Origin: Ectopseudomonas composti | GTDB taxonomy: Bacteria; Pseudomonadota; Gammaproteobacteria; Pseudomonadales; Pseudomonadaceae | Direction: 5' to 3' | NCBI RefSeq assembly: GCF_900115475.1 | Contig: NZ_FOWP01000001.1 | Location: 186,001-250,000, forward strand | DNA length: 64,000 bases | In this document: positions 45,522 through 55,482 of the stretch, piece after piece | Layout of the letters: each line of letters opens with the position of its first letter | How positions within the stretch are numbered: the first letter of the stretch is position 1 | Position numbers and translations under genes: made by a program | Notes under the pieces: generated by a model | Told to the model about the DNA's origin: nothing | What the model saw: only the letters and a program-made list of their open reading frames with translations | Databases searched by the model: none

Positions 45522-46229
45522 ATGCCCCATCCCAATATCGTCATTCTCACCGGCGCCGGTATCTCCGCCGAGAGCGGTATCCGCACCTTCCGCGCCGCTG
45601 ACGGGCTCTGGGAAGACCACCGCATCGAAGAAGTGGCCACGCCCGAAGGCTTCGCCCGCGACCCCGCGTTGGTGCAACGTTTCTACGATATGCGTCGCGC
45701 CCAATTGCGCGACCCGGCCATCGCGCCGAATGCCGGGCACCTGGCCCTGGCCAAGCTGGAAGACGGCTGGCAGGGCGAGTTCCTGCTGGTCACACAGAAC
45801 GTCGACAACCTGCACGAGCGCGCCGGCTCCAGACACCTACTGCACATGCACGGCGAGTTGCAATCGATGCTGTGCAGCAACAGCCAGCAGCGCTTTCCAT
45901 TGCAGGACGACATGCCGGTTAGCCAGGCGTGCACCTGCTGTGGCCTGAAGGGCACCTTGAGGCCGGACATCGTCTGGTTCGGCGAAATGCCCTATCACAT
46001 GGAGCGCATCTACGACGCGCTGGAGCAGTGCGAGCTGTTCGTCAGCATCGGCACCTCGGGTCATGTCTACCCGGCGGCGGGGTTCGTCGAACAGGCCCGT
46101 CGCGCGGGCGCGCATACGCTGGAGATCAATCTGGAACCGAGCCAGGGCCATTCGCTGTTTGCCGAGAAACGCTACGGCCCGGCCACCGAGCAATTGCCCC
46201 GCTGGGTGGCTGAGCTGCTGACGAGCTAA
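45522..46229 (+). CDS. cobB: NAD-dependent protein deacylase (sirtuin, CobB type)
   Basis: A 235-residue sirtuin that removes acyl groups from lysines using NAD. Motifs: GAGISAESGIRTFR (residues 11-24), TQNVDNLHERAG, catalytic His110, and Zn-binding cysteines C118 and C137/C139/C140, arranged as in E. coli CobB. Tyr55 and Arg58 (FYDMRR) match the Tyr-x-x-Arg pair of class III sirtuins that accept succinyl-lysine, so desuccinylase activity is likely besides deacetylation. The start at 45522 has GGAG upstream; earlier in-frame ATGs fall in repeat DNA. Confidence 0.92.
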   Translation: MPHPNIVILTGAGISAESGIRTFRAADGLWEDHRIEEVATPEGFARDPALVQRFYDMRRAQLRDPAIAPNAGHLALAKLEDGWQGEFLLVTQNVDNLHERAGSRHLLHMHGELQSMLCSNSQQRFPLQDDMPVSQACTCCGLKGTLRPDIVWFGEMPYHMERIYDALEQCELFVSIGTSGHVYPAAGFVEQARRAGAHTLEINLEPSQGHSLFAEKRYGPATEQLPRWVAELLTS

Positions 46230-46289
46230 GAGCCACAGGCCTTTTAGGCGCCAGCTTGCTGGCGATTAGTCTATCTGCCACAACAGAAC

Positions 46290-46343
46290 GTAGGGCGGGT
46301 GAAACCCGCCAATTATCGAGCCGGCGGGTTGCACCCGCCCTAC
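46290..46343. repeat. GGCGGGT-type paired palindrome
   Basis: GTAGGGCGGGTGAAACCCGC ... GGCGGGTTGCACCCGCCCTA, then C, between converging genes. Confidence 0.82.
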
Positions 46344-46358
46344 GCTTATCAGCTGACG

Positions 46359-46399
46359 TCCCCTCTCCCCCGGCCCCTCTCCCGCAAGCGGGAGAGGGG
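46359..46399. repeat. CCTCTCCCGCAAGCGGGAGAGG hairpin
   Basis: A strong hairpin (arms CCCCTCTCCCGC and GCGGGAGAGGGG) just after the end of the minus-strand EF-hand gene. It may act as terminator; same type as the inner hairpin at 35565-35592. Confidence 0.75.
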
Positions 46400-46409
46400 T
46401 GGCAAGTAC

Positions 46410-48590
46410 CTACTGCGCAGCGGCGTCGACAGGCGCCGCCGCTTCGGCCGGCACCTCCGGCTCCGGGCTGAACACGCCATGGCTCCAAGCGTAGTAGCCC
46501 AAGCCCAGCGCCAGCAGCAGCGCCAGTATCCACGGCCACACCACCGGCTTGTTGGCATAAGGATCGCGCAGAGCGCGGTCGCTGCCTTTGGGCAATTCCG
46601 CCATCTGCGTGAGCGCGGTGCCGAAGGGGATGCTGATGCGCGCCTGGGCATTCACCGCCCAGCCGTTGCCATCGAGGATCGGCCCCAGGCTGCGGCGACG
46701 CAGCTTGAACCAGGCCAGCAGCATGGCCGGCCCGGAAATGGCCAGCAGCACGCCGAGCAGCAGCAATGGAACCTGCCACCAGGCCAGCGACAGAATCCCT
46801 GTGACCACTGCAGCCAGTGCCGTGCCCAGAGCGCCGACCGCCAGGCCGATGGCCGCGAAGATACCGGCGAACTTGGCGATATCGAAGGCCGGGGTAGGCG
46901 TAGCGGCCGGAGCGGCCCCGGTTTCGCCGACCTTGGCTGCGGTCTTGCTGACCATGTCCGCGTCACGGCTGGCGGCGAGCTTCTGTACCTGATCGGAAAC
47001 CAGCTTGGAAATGCGTCGATACGGTGACCAGAACGCCTCGCGAATGCTGATGGCGTGCTGCACCACCTTGACCACGGTGGCATCCCAGTCGTTGCCGTCG
47101 CGGTCGTAGAACAGGCCATGGCGGCCCGCCTGCAGATCACCTTCGCTGCCAGCGGTCACCGCCACCACGATATTCAGCGCCTCCTTACCCCGCACCGGCT
47201 CGCCGCGACGCGTGCACGTGCAATAGAGCAGGAAGCAATCGCTGGCCGCCGCCACCTTGGCGTGAGCCTCGACGTTGTCGACCTCCACCACCAACTCGCA
47301 GCTCTTGCCGTCGATATACAGAACCCCGGCCTGGAACACGGCCTTCTCGTGACGCGAATAGAACGCCTGGAAGGACACGAAGTTGCGCAGCAGCGTAACC
47401 AGGCCATGACGCAGGCGAATCAGCTTGTCCAGTTCGACCAGCCCGTCCGCCGCCTCGGCCACGGTCTTGTCCTCTTCGACCAGCGCCAGCAAACGGGCCT
47501 CGGCGCCCTGCTCCACCAGTTCGAGAATACGTCCGCGCTCCAGCATTTCGGCAATCGCCACTTTCGGCGTCTCGGCGCGCCAGGCCAGGTAGTTGCTGCA
47601 CAGCGCAACCAGGTGCTGCCACTGCTCGCGCGACAGGCTGTCCTGCTCGCCATACACCGGCACCACCACACGCTGGCGAAACTCATCGATGGCACGCTGC
47701 CAGGCCGGGTTGAGCCCCTTGTCCAGCGGCAGCTCATCGCCATGCTGCACCACCGCCAGCGGCAGGTCGGCCACCTCGCTGGCATCGGCTAGGGACAGCG
47801 CGGCCAGACGCACCAGCTCTTCTTCCTTGGCATTCATCAGGGCGGCAGCACGCGGGTCGAACTCGGCCATGGCCACGCGCGTGAAATAGTCGTCGATCTT
47901 GGCGCGCACCGCGCTCAGCGCCTCGACAGCGGCCACCGTACCCTCGCCGAAAGCATCCAGCCCCTGCTCGGCGGCACGCGCATGCCAGGCATGCAGCTGA
48001 CGCGCCTGATCGAAGAAGGCGGTGATCTGCTCGGCACCGATGGCCGGCTCACCACTGCGGTCGGTCTGTGCGCCCAGGCAGGCGATGATATCGGCGATGG
48101 CGGCCTTGAGTTCGGCATCATCGGTCAGCGTCGCCGGCACCAGACCATCACCATTGGATTGGTGCGGCGGGAACAGCTTCGCCAGATCGGCGGTATCGGC
48201 CGGCGTCAGGCTCTCGGCATCGGGCCGCCCAAGCACCCCCAACAGGCGTTGCGCGGCCAGACGCAGGCGCGCGCCCACAGCATCTTCGGTGAGCGAGGAC
48301 AGCTGCAGCGGGCCGTCATGGAACAGCACGGCGGGGTCGACCAGGCGCGCCAGTGTCCAATCGACCACATCGAGAATTTCCGGGGCGCGGATACGACCAT
48401 CATTGTTCAGGTCGATGTATTGCAGCATGCGCCGATCCAGCTCCAGGTTGTTCACCGGGCAGGCCAGGCTGGCCCAGAGTTTCTGGTCCAGGCCGCGCAG
48501 AGCAGCGAGATCCGCCGGGGTTTCAAGTTGCACCTGATCGAAGCCGCCGGCACGGAAGAAGCGCCAGCGATGCGCGAGAGCTTGAGTCAT
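46410..48590 (-). CDS. Large EF-hand membrane protein of unknown function
   Basis: A 726-residue protein I do not recognise. Residues 60-71 form a canonical EF-hand loop (D60, N62, D64, G65, E71 in DLNNDGRIRAPE), so calcium binding is likely. A second, looser NGDG segment lies near residue 145. Most of the chain to about 560 is helical and soluble. Two or three hydrophobic segments follow at about 580-640 (IAKFAGIFAAIGLAVGALG, LLLLGVLLAISGPAMLLAW), with another near 690-710 (VVWPWILALLLALGLGYYAW). A short alanine- and glutamate-rich tail ends the protein. There is no signal peptide. It stands alone between cobB (convergent) and the fructose operon. The full-length frame and normal codon use argue that it is real. 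Confidence 0.8.
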   Translation of the reverse strand: MTQALAHRWRFFRAGGFDQVQLETPADLAALRGLDQKLWASLACPVNNLELDRRMLQYIDLNNDGRIRAPEILDVVDWTLARLVDPAVLFHDGPLQLSSLTEDAVGARLRLAAQRLLGVLGRPDAESLTPADTADLAKLFPPHQSNGDGLVPATLTDDAELKAAIADIIACLGAQTDRSGEPAIGAEQITAFFDQARQLHAWHARAAEQGLDAFGEGTVAAVEALSAVRAKIDDYFTRVAMAEFDPRAAALMNAKEEELVRLAALSLADASEVADLPLAVVQHGDELPLDKGLNPAWQRAIDEFRQRVVVPVYGEQDSLSREQWQHLVALCSNYLAWRAETPKVAIAEMLERGRILELVEQGAEARLLALVEEDKTVAEAADGLVELDKLIRLRHGLVTLLRNFVSFQAFYSRHEKAVFQAGVLYIDGKSCELVVEVDNVEAHAKVAAASDCFLLYCTCTRRGEPVRGKEALNIVVAVTAGSEGDLQAGRHGLFYDRDGNDWDATVVKVVQHAISIREAFWSPYRRISKLVSDQVQKLAASRDADMVSKTAAKVGETGAAPAATPTPAFDIAKFAGIFAAIGLAVGALGTALAAVVTGILSLAWWQVPLLLLGVLLAISGPAMLLAWFKLRRRSLGPILDGNGWAVNAQARISIPFGTALTQMAELPKGSDRALRDPYANKPVVWPWILALLLALGLGYYAWSHGVFSPEPEVPAEAAAPVDAAAQ

Positions 48591-48738
48591 CTACAGAAGA
48601 TCCTTTCTTTTGTGAGGGCGACTGCGCCACGAAGCCAGCGACGATCCGTCGCTGTGTATCGGCGCGTGGATCAGCCAACAGACTCCTACTACCCAGGCGC
48701 TGTTCGCCTCAGTGTAACCGAGGCGCAGCGCCGTGCGC

Positions 48739-50466
48739 CTATCGTGCCTCGACCGTCATCGGCTGCGCCTCGGGCTGCTTGATCAACGCATAGAGCACGC
48801 CAGTAAGCAGGCTACCGGCAACGATGGCCAGCAGGTACAGGAGCGCGTGGTTGATGGCGTTGGGGATCAGCAGCACGAACAGACCACCATGCGGCGCCAT
48901 CAGCTTGCAGCCAAAGTACATCGACAGCGCCCCGGTCAGCGCACCACCGGCGATACTCGCCGGGATCACCCGCAGTGGGTCCTTGGCGGCGAAGGGAATC
49001 GCCCCCTCGGAGATGAAGCACAATCCCAAAACACCGGCTGCCTTGCCGGCCTGGCGCTCGCTCTGGGCAAACTTGCGCCGCGCCAGCACGGTGGCAATGG
49101 CCATGGCGATCGGCGGCACCATACCGCCAGCCATGGTCGCAGCCATCGGCGCGTAGCTGCTCGACGCCAGCAGACCGACCGAGAACGCATAAGCCGCCTT
49201 GTTGATCGGCCCGCCCAGGTCTACGCACATCATGCCGCCAAGCAGCGCGCCAAGCAGGATGGCATTGGTACTACCCATGCTGTCGAGGAACTGGGTGAGC
49301 GACTGCAACACATCAGCCACGGGGCTGCCGACGATATAGATCATCGCCAGGCCGGTGACCAGACTGGCCAGCAGCGGGATGATCAGAATCGGCTTGAGCG
49401 CCTCCAGACTCTCCGGCAAGCGCACCCAGCGGGCAATGGCCTTGGCCGAATAGCCGGCGATGAAACCGGCGACGATGCCACCGATGAAGCCGGCCCCCAG
49501 CGAGCTGGCGAGCATCCCGCCGATCATCCCCGGCGCCAGGCCCGGGCGATCCGCGATGGAATAGGCGATATAACCGGCCAGCACCGGCACCATCAGCTTG
49601 AAGGCGGCATCACCACCTATCTGCATCAGCGCGGCGGCGAAGGTGCCCTCCTCCTTGAACGCCTCGATGCCGAAAACGAACGACAGCGCGATCAGCAGAC
49701 CGCCTGCCACCACCATCGGCAGCATGTAGGAAACACCGGTGAGCAGGTGCTTGTAGGGACCGGACTTCTCGCCGCTGCTGGCCGCGGCCTTGCCTTCGGT
49801 TGACGCGGCCTCGCTCACCGGACGCGCCTCGCTCAAGGCCCGCTCCAACGTCTGTTGCGGCTGCTTGAGCGCCACGCCAGTGCCACAGCGATAGACCTTC
49901 TTGCCAGCGAAACGGCTGGTATCCACCTCGATATCGGTGGCCAGCAGCACGGCATCGGCGGCGGCGATGGCGGCATCGTCGAGCAGGTTGCGCGCACCGA
50001 CCGAACCGCGGGTTTCCACCTGCAGGTCGATGCCCATGCGCAGCGCCGCCTGCTGCAGCGCTTCGGCAGCCATGAAGGTGTGCGCCACACCGGTGGGGCA
50101 AGCGGTCACTGCTACCAGTCGGCGGCGGCCGTTCGCAGCAGGCTCGCTACTTTCGCCATAGGGCTGAGCACGCTCGGCGGCGTCACGCAGAAAACGCTGT
50201 GGGTCGGCCAATGCCTCGGCCGGTGAAGCCTGAAACAGACGCTTGCCGGCAAAACGGGCCAGCGGCAGCTCACCGGTCTTGACCACCAGCACCCAGTCGG
50301 CGGCGGCGATCTGCGCTTCGCTCAATGGCGATCCAATCGCGCGCGCGTCATGCACCTCGACACGGGTTTGCCAGCCCAGGCGCTCGGCTGCGGCCTGCAA
50401 CAAGCGCGAACACAGCACGCTGGTGACCTGGCCATTGGGACAGGCAGTGACGATCAGCAGATTCAT
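48739..50466 (-). CDS. fruA: Fructose PTS permease, EIIB'BC (FruA)
   Basis: Imports fructose and phosphorylates it to fructose 1-phosphate. The 575 residues carry an N-terminal IIB-like domain (IVTACPNGQVTS, residues 5-16), which may be a degenerate B' domain. A second IIB domain has active-site Cys123 (VTACPTGVAHTF). The IIC membrane domain runs from about residue 230 (LLTGVSYMLPMVVAGGLLIAL) with the GGPINKAAYAF motif. It is last in fruB-fruK-fruA, 12 bp after fruK. Confidence 0.95.
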   Translation of the reverse strand: MNLLIVTACPNGQVTSVLCSRLLQAAAERLGWQTRVEVHDARAIGSPLSEAQIAAADWVLVVKTGELPLARFAGKRLFQASPAEALADPQRFLRDAAERAQPYGESSEPAANGRRRLVAVTACPTGVAHTFMAAEALQQAALRMGIDLQVETRGSVGARNLLDDAAIAAADAVLLATDIEVDTSRFAGKKVYRCGTGVALKQPQQTLERALSEARPVSEAASTEGKAAASSGEKSGPYKHLLTGVSYMLPMVVAGGLLIALSFVFGIEAFKEEGTFAAALMQIGGDAAFKLMVPVLAGYIAYSIADRPGLAPGMIGGMLASSLGAGFIGGIVAGFIAGYSAKAIARWVRLPESLEALKPILIIPLLASLVTGLAMIYIVGSPVADVLQSLTQFLDSMGSTNAILLGALLGGMMCVDLGGPINKAAYAFSVGLLASSSYAPMAATMAGGMVPPIAMAIATVLARRKFAQSERQAGKAAGVLGLCFISEGAIPFAAKDPLRVIPASIAGGALTGALSMYFGCKLMAPHGGLFVLLIPNAINHALLYLLAIVAGSLLTGVLYALIKQPEAQPMTVEAR

Positions 50467-50478
50467 GGTGGGTGCCTC

Positions 50479-51399
50479 TTATTTTTCTAAAGGGTGCAAT
50501 TGCACGGCCGCTTCGAAACGGGCCAGTTGCTCGCGATCATGGATGCCGAAGCCGATCTGGGTGACCGCCTGCGCGGCCACCGCGGTGGCCAGGCGCAACG
50601 TACGCTCGGCCGGCCAGCCCTCGAGCAGGCCGTGCAGGCTGGCCGCCAGCAGCGAATCGCCGGCACCAACCGTGCTGACAACCTCGACACGCGGCGGTAA
50701 GGCGCGCAGGGCAATCTCCGGCCCATGCCAGTCGACGCCGTCGGCGCCACGTGACAGCAGCACGTGCTCGATACCCTGTGCGCGCAGCGCCTGCACGACA
50801 GCAGGCAGGTCGCTGCCGCACACCTCGGCCAGCTCTTCTTCGTTGGGCTTGATCAGCCACGGGGCGACGCCCAGGGCTGCCTGTAGGGCGGAACCACTGC
50901 TATCGACCGCCAGCGGCACGCCGCTGGCCTTGATCCGCCGCAGCAGACCGGCGAACCACTCAGGCGTCACACCCCGCGGCAGGCTGCCGGCAACCACCAC
51001 GGCGTCATGCCCGGCGAGCAACGGCTCCAGCTCATCTTGTAGACGTTGAAGGTGCTCGGCCTCGACCTGCGGGCCGGGGCCGTTGAGGTCGGTGATACAG
51101 CCATCGGCCTCGGCCAGCTTGATATTGCTGCGCGTCTCACCTGGCACACGGACAAACAGATCGCGGAAACCACGCTTGTGCATCAGGCTCTCGAACGGTG
51201 CGGCATTGGCGCGGCCGAGAAAACCGCCGACGCTCAGGCTGTGGCCAAGGTCGGCCAGCACCTGGGCGACGTTCAGGCCCTTGCCGGCGGCGTGGCTGCG
51301 CAGCTCATGGCAGCGGTTGATCGCGCCGGGCTGCAGGCGGTCGAGACGCAGGGTCAGGTCCAGCGCCGGGTTCAGGGTCAGGGTCAGAATTCGAGCCAT
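50479..51399 (-). CDS. fruK: 1-Phosphofructokinase (FruK)
   Basis: PfkB-family kinase converting fructose 1-phosphate to fructose 1,6-bisphosphate. The 306 residues open with ILTLTLNPALDLTL, then HAAGKGLNVAQVL near residue 40. The C-terminal catalytic motif is TVGAGDSLLA, with Asp as general base. Its ATG shares its A with the fruB stop (TGATG), so translation is coupled. Confidence 0.95.
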   Translation of the reverse strand: MARILTLTLNPALDLTLRLDRLQPGAINRCHELRSHAAGKGLNVAQVLADLGHSLSVGGFLGRANAAPFESLMHKRGFRDLFVRVPGETRSNIKLAEADGCITDLNGPGPQVEAEHLQRLQDELEPLLAGHDAVVVAGSLPRGVTPEWFAGLLRRIKASGVPLAVDSSGSALQAALGVAPWLIKPNEEELAEVCGSDLPAVVQALRAQGIEHVLLSRGADGVDWHGPEIALRALPPRVEVVSTVGAGDSLLAASLHGLLEGWPAERTLRLATAVAAQAVTQIGFGIHDREQLARFEAAVQLHPLEK

Positions 51400-54260
51400 C
51401 AGTGCATCTCCGCCACCAGCGCACGCACGGCGCTGGCACTGTCCAGGGTCAGGGCGCGGTCCGCCAGGGTTCGCGCCTGGCGGCTGTCCAATTCGCGCAC
51501 ACGCGCCTTGACCAGGGCAATCGAACGCGGCGTCACGCTCAGCTCGTCTACGCCCAGGCCAACCAGCAGCGGCACGGCCAGGCGGTCGCTGGCCAGTTCA
51601 CCGCAGACACCGACCCACTTGCCCTGTGCATGGGCAGCGGTCACGGTCATCTCGATCAAGCGCAGCACGGCCGGGTGCAGGCCATCGGCCTGCGCCGACA
51701 GCTGCGGATGACCGCGATCGATGGCCAGGCAGTACTGGGTCAGGTCATTGGTGCCGATACTGAAGAAGTCCACTTCGCGCGCCAGCACCGGTGCCAGCAG
51801 CGCCGCCGAGGGCACTTCGATCATGATGCCGATCTGCAGGTCGCGCACTTCGATCTCTTCGCGCAGGCGCTGCACCAGGTCACGCGCCGCGCGCCATTCC
51901 TCCACCGAACCGACCATGGGGAACATGATCCGCAGCGGACGGCCATCGGCCGAGGCGAGCAAGGCGCGCAGCTGGGTTTCCAGAATCTCCGGGCGCTGCA
52001 GGCTCAGGCGAATGCCGCGCACGCCGAGGAAGGGGTTCTCCTCGGCCGGCATAGGCCAATACGGCAACGGTTTATCGCCGCCGACATCCAGCGTGCGCAC
52101 CACCAGCGGGCGCCCGGCCAACGCATCGAGCACGCGCCGATACTCGCGCTCCTGCGCGGCATGATCCGGCGCCTGGGCATGCTCCATGAACACCAGTTCG
52201 GTGCGCAGCAGGCCCACCGCTTCCGCGCCCAGCGCCACCGCATCGGCGGTTTCGCCACTGGCGCCGATATTGGCCGCCACCTCCACGAGCACGCCATCGC
52301 GCGTCTGCGCACTGTCAAAACGCGCGGCATGCGCCTGCTCACGGCGTTGCTGTGCGCTCTCACGCTCATGTAGCGCCTGGTCGCGCTCTGCTGCGTCCGG
52401 AGCGATGCGCAGCAGCCCGCTGTCGCCATCGAGCAGCAGCGGCGTGCCTTGCGCCAACGCCAGCACGCCATCACCGGCACCTACAACAGCGGGAATCCCC
52501 AGGGCGCGGGCGATGATCGCGCTGTGTGCGGTGGCGCCACCGCGAGCGGTCAGGATGCCGGCAACGCGCTGGCGGTCGAGGCCAGCCACGTCCGACGGCA
52601 CCACCTCGGCCATCACCAGAATGTAGGGCTCGCTCGGCTCACTGGGCAACTCAACGCCACAGAGGTGTGCCAGCACACGGTTGCCGATATCACGCAGATC
52701 AGCCGCACGCTCGGCCAGCAGCGGGTCGTGCAGTGCTTCCTGGCGTTTGGCCGCGGCCTCGACTTCGACCTGCCAGGCTGCTTCGGCGCTCGCCCCCTTG
52801 CTCAGGCAGGCTTCGACATCCTCACGCAGCGCCGGATCAGCGAGCATGGCCAGGTGGGCACTGAAGATCTCACGAATGCTCGCCACGCCGGCACCATCGA
52901 CCAGGCGCTGAATCTGCGCGGCGACAGCCGCCAGTGCTGAATCCAGTCGCGCGCGCTCCTGATCGACGCCCTGGCCTCGCTCGGCGAAATCAAACACCGG
53001 CGGCGTACGCACCAACGCCGGGCCGATGGCGATACCGGGCGAGGCACCGACCGCCTGCAGACGGCTACCGGCAACGGGGGCGAGCGCTGCGACCGGCTCC
53101 AGCTGCGCTGCCACCTCGGGCAACGCTTCGCTCAGCGGTTCGACGGCTTCGCCCAGGCCACTTTCCAGCGCGGCACGAATGGCCGGCAATGCGCTGTCGG
53201 CAATCGCTGGTTCGGCGCTGAATTCGAGCATCTGGCCGCGTCGCGCACCCAGCGCCAGCAAACGGCTGAGGCTCTTGGCCGAGACCCCGGCCCCCGTGTC
53301 ACCGAGCAAGCGCACGCGAACTTCGCCGGTGAAGCCCTGCACCAGTTCGCTCAGCGCCTTGGCAGGGCGCGCGTGCAGACCATGGGCATTGAGCAGCGGC
53401 ACACTGAGGTTGGGCCAGTCTGGCGGCACTTCACCGCCCAGCGCCTCGATCACCTGGCGGCTGTCGCTGGCTTCACTGAACGCAGCAGCACGACCACCAA
53501 TCAGCACATCGCACAGGCGCTCCAGCGCCTGACGGTGCGCCTCGCCCTGGCTGGCCAGGCAGAACAGGCCGCGTAGCGCCTCATCGCGAAACGTCAGCGG
53601 CTGCGCTGGGGTGACGAAGGCCAGGCCAGGCCGCTCGACACTGGCCTCGCTGTGCAGCCACCACAGACCATCGCCCAGCGGCAGCGGCTCACCACGCGCC
53701 AGCCCGAGGGCGAAGCCACTGCGAGCACAGCCGGCTTGACGCAACAGACGCGCGCCCTGCCAGAGCAATTCGTCGAAGTCTTCGGCGGGCTGTGCCAGCG
53801 CCACCAGTTGCCCGTCCAGTGCCAACGCCTGCGGTGCGCCCTGCAGCAGTTCGAGTATCTGCGCCGGCTCGTGGGCTTCACGCAGCGCCTGGCTCAGATC
53901 GCCTTCGCCCAGGGCACGGGTCAGTAGTTGCAGCAGGTGCAGGTGTTCGTCGGATTGCGCGGCAATGGCGATGGCCAGGTAGACCTGCTGGCCGTTGCCC
54001 CAGTCCACGCCTGCGGGGAACTGGATCAGGCTGACGCCGGTGCGCAGCACCTGATCGCGGGTCTGCGGCGTGCCATGGGGAATCGCGATGCCCTGGCCGA
54101 GATAGGTCGAACCCTGCGCCTCACGTGCCTGCAGGCCTTCGAGGTAAGCCGCAGTAGCCAGGCCGGCACTGGCCAGCGCATCGCCGAGCATGGCCAGGGC
54201 TTCGCCCTTGTTCGCCGCCGCTCGGCCCATCTGGATTTGGCTGGCATCGAGTTCGAGCAT
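51399..54260 (-). CDS. fruB: Fructose PTS multiphosphoryl protein, EIIA-HPr-EI (FruB/FruI)
   Basis: A 953-residue soluble fusion carrying the whole PEP-to-FruA phosphate relay. The IIA domain (1-145) has His62 in GIAIPHGTPQTR. A middle segment of about 150-275 has no catalytic His. HPr (about 283-370) has His296 in GLHARPAKAL. Enzyme I (about 400-953) has His579 in GGATAHSAIIARA and the PEP-binding GTNDLTQY and VGVCGELA motifs. I chose the start at 54260 because it gives the usual MLELDASQI opening. It is first in the operon, 53 nt after a Cra operator. Confidence 0.95.
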   Translation of the reverse strand: MLELDASQIQMGRAAANKGEALAMLGDALASAGLATAAYLEGLQAREAQGSTYLGQGIAIPHGTPQTRDQVLRTGVSLIQFPAGVDWGNGQQVYLAIAIAAQSDEHLHLLQLLTRALGEGDLSQALREAHEPAQILELLQGAPQALALDGQLVALAQPAEDFDELLWQGARLLRQAGCARSGFALGLARGEPLPLGDGLWWLHSEASVERPGLAFVTPAQPLTFRDEALRGLFCLASQGEAHRQALERLCDVLIGGRAAAFSEASDSRQVIEALGGEVPPDWPNLSVPLLNAHGLHARPAKALSELVQGFTGEVRVRLLGDTGAGVSAKSLSRLLALGARRGQMLEFSAEPAIADSALPAIRAALESGLGEAVEPLSEALPEVAAQLEPVAALAPVAGSRLQAVGASPGIAIGPALVRTPPVFDFAERGQGVDQERARLDSALAAVAAQIQRLVDGAGVASIREIFSAHLAMLADPALREDVEACLSKGASAEAAWQVEVEAAAKRQEALHDPLLAERAADLRDIGNRVLAHLCGVELPSEPSEPYILVMAEVVPSDVAGLDRQRVAGILTARGGATAHSAIIARALGIPAVVGAGDGVLALAQGTPLLLDGDSGLLRIAPDAAERDQALHERESAQQRREQAHAARFDSAQTRDGVLVEVAANIGASGETADAVALGAEAVGLLRTELVFMEHAQAPDHAAQEREYRRVLDALAGRPLVVRTLDVGGDKPLPYWPMPAEENPFLGVRGIRLSLQRPEILETQLRALLASADGRPLRIMFPMVGSVEEWRAARDLVQRLREEIEVRDLQIGIMIEVPSAALLAPVLAREVDFFSIGTNDLTQYCLAIDRGHPQLSAQADGLHPAVLRLIEMTVTAAHAQGKWVGVCGELASDRLAVPLLVGLGVDELSVTPRSIALVKARVRELDSRQARTLADRALTLDSASAVRALVAEMH

Positions 54261-54312
54261 GGTGGTCTCCGACTTATTGTTTTGGCTAAGACTAGCTGAT
54301 GAATCGCATTGC

Positions 54313-54324
54313 TGAAACGTTTCA
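54313..54324. promoter_or_regulatory. FruR/Cra operator
   Basis: A perfect 12-bp palindrome, TGAAACGTTTCA, of the Cra/FruR consensus form between divergent fruB and fruR. A wider inverted pair CTGATGAA (54296-54303) and TTCATCAG (54321-54328) overlaps it. Confidence 0.88.
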
Positions 54325-54442
54325 TCAGGCACTGGCACCTTATCCGATAATGGGTAATCCTTGAAGCCCGGTCGTCGTCGAGTCGGTGTAGACTCGCCGC
54401 GCTCGCACGCTCGAAATTCTCTCTCTGCATGGTGCTGCGCCC

Positions 54443-55429
54443 GTGAAACTCAGCGACATTGCCCGCCTGGCTCAGGTCTCCGTGACCACCGCCAGCTACG
54501 TGATCAATGGTCAGGCCGAACGTCGGCGCATCAGCCCTGCGACCGTGGCCAAGGTCTTGGCAGTGGTCGAGGAGCATGGTTATCGCCCGGATCAGCAGGC
54601 CGCCAGCCTGCGCCGTGGGCAAAGTCGCTGCCTGGGCTTCATCCTGCCGGACCTGGAAAACCCCAGTTATGCGCGCCTGGCCAAGTTGCTCGAACAGAAA
54701 GCTCGCGCCGCCGGCTATCAGTTGCTGATTGCCAGTTCCGACGATGACCCGAGCAGCGAGCGGCAGTTGCTCGAACTGTTCCGTTCACGCCGCTGCGAGG
54801 CACTGATCGTCGCCAGTTGCCTGCCAGCGGATGACCCGCTGTATCCAGCCATCGTCGCCGCCGGCCTGCCGGTCGTGGCCGTGGACCGCGCGCTGTCGCC
54901 CACCCACATTCGCTCGGTGGTCAGCGATGACGAGCAGGCCGGGCGTACCCTGACCGAAAGCCTGCTGACGCCCAAACCCCGGCATATCGCCCTGCTCGGC
55001 GCACGTGCCGAGTTGGTCATCAGCCAGGCGCGCGAACGGGGCTTCCATTCGGCACTGCAAGGTTTCGACGGGCGCATCAGCGTCTACCACGGCGAGCTGT
55101 TCAGCCGCGCCAGCGGTTACCGGCAGATGCAGGCACTGCAGGAGGAAGTCGGCCCGCCAGATGCACTGCTGACCACCGCCTATGTGCTGCTCGAAGGGGT
55201 GTTCGACGCTCTGCGTGAACAGGGCAGCGAGCAATGGCCGGCGGTACGTCTGGCCACCTTCGGCGATACCCAGCTGCTGGATTTTCTGCCGCTGCGGGTC
55301 AATGCCATGAGCCAGCAGCACGAACGCATCGCCGAACGCGTGCTGGCCTGGACCCTACGGGCGGTGGAGCACAACGACTACCAGCCCGGTATCGAGGCCA
55401 TCGGCCGCAGCTTCAAGGCGCGAGCCTAA
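54443..55429 (+). CDS. fruR: Fructose operon repressor FruR (Cra), LacI family
   Basis: A 328-residue LacI-family repressor that in pseudomonads responds to fructose 1-phosphate. The helix-turn-helix and hinge are at the N-terminus (MKLSDIARLAQVSVTTASYV, then RISPATVAKVLAVVEEHGYRP). The effector domain starts LGFILPDLENPSYARLAKLLE. Translation begins with GTG. It diverges from fruB, and the operator between them suggests control of the operon and perhaps of itself. Confidence 0.93.
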   Translation: MKLSDIARLAQVSVTTASYVINGQAERRRISPATVAKVLAVVEEHGYRPDQQAASLRRGQSRCLGFILPDLENPSYARLAKLLEQKARAAGYQLLIASSDDDPSSERQLLELFRSRRCEALIVASCLPADDPLYPAIVAAGLPVVAVDRALSPTHIRSVVSDDEQAGRTLTESLLTPKPRHIALLGARAELVISQARERGFHSALQGFDGRISVYHGELFSRASGYRQMQALQEEVGPPDALLTTAYVLLEGVFDALREQGSEQWPAVRLATFGDTQLLDFLPLRVNAMSQQHERIAERVLAWTLRAVEHNDYQPGIEAIGRSFKARA

Positions 55430-55482
55430 ATATCGGCCTTAGAGACTGAGGCGGGTTGCACCCGCCCTGCGCGCCGGGCGGC

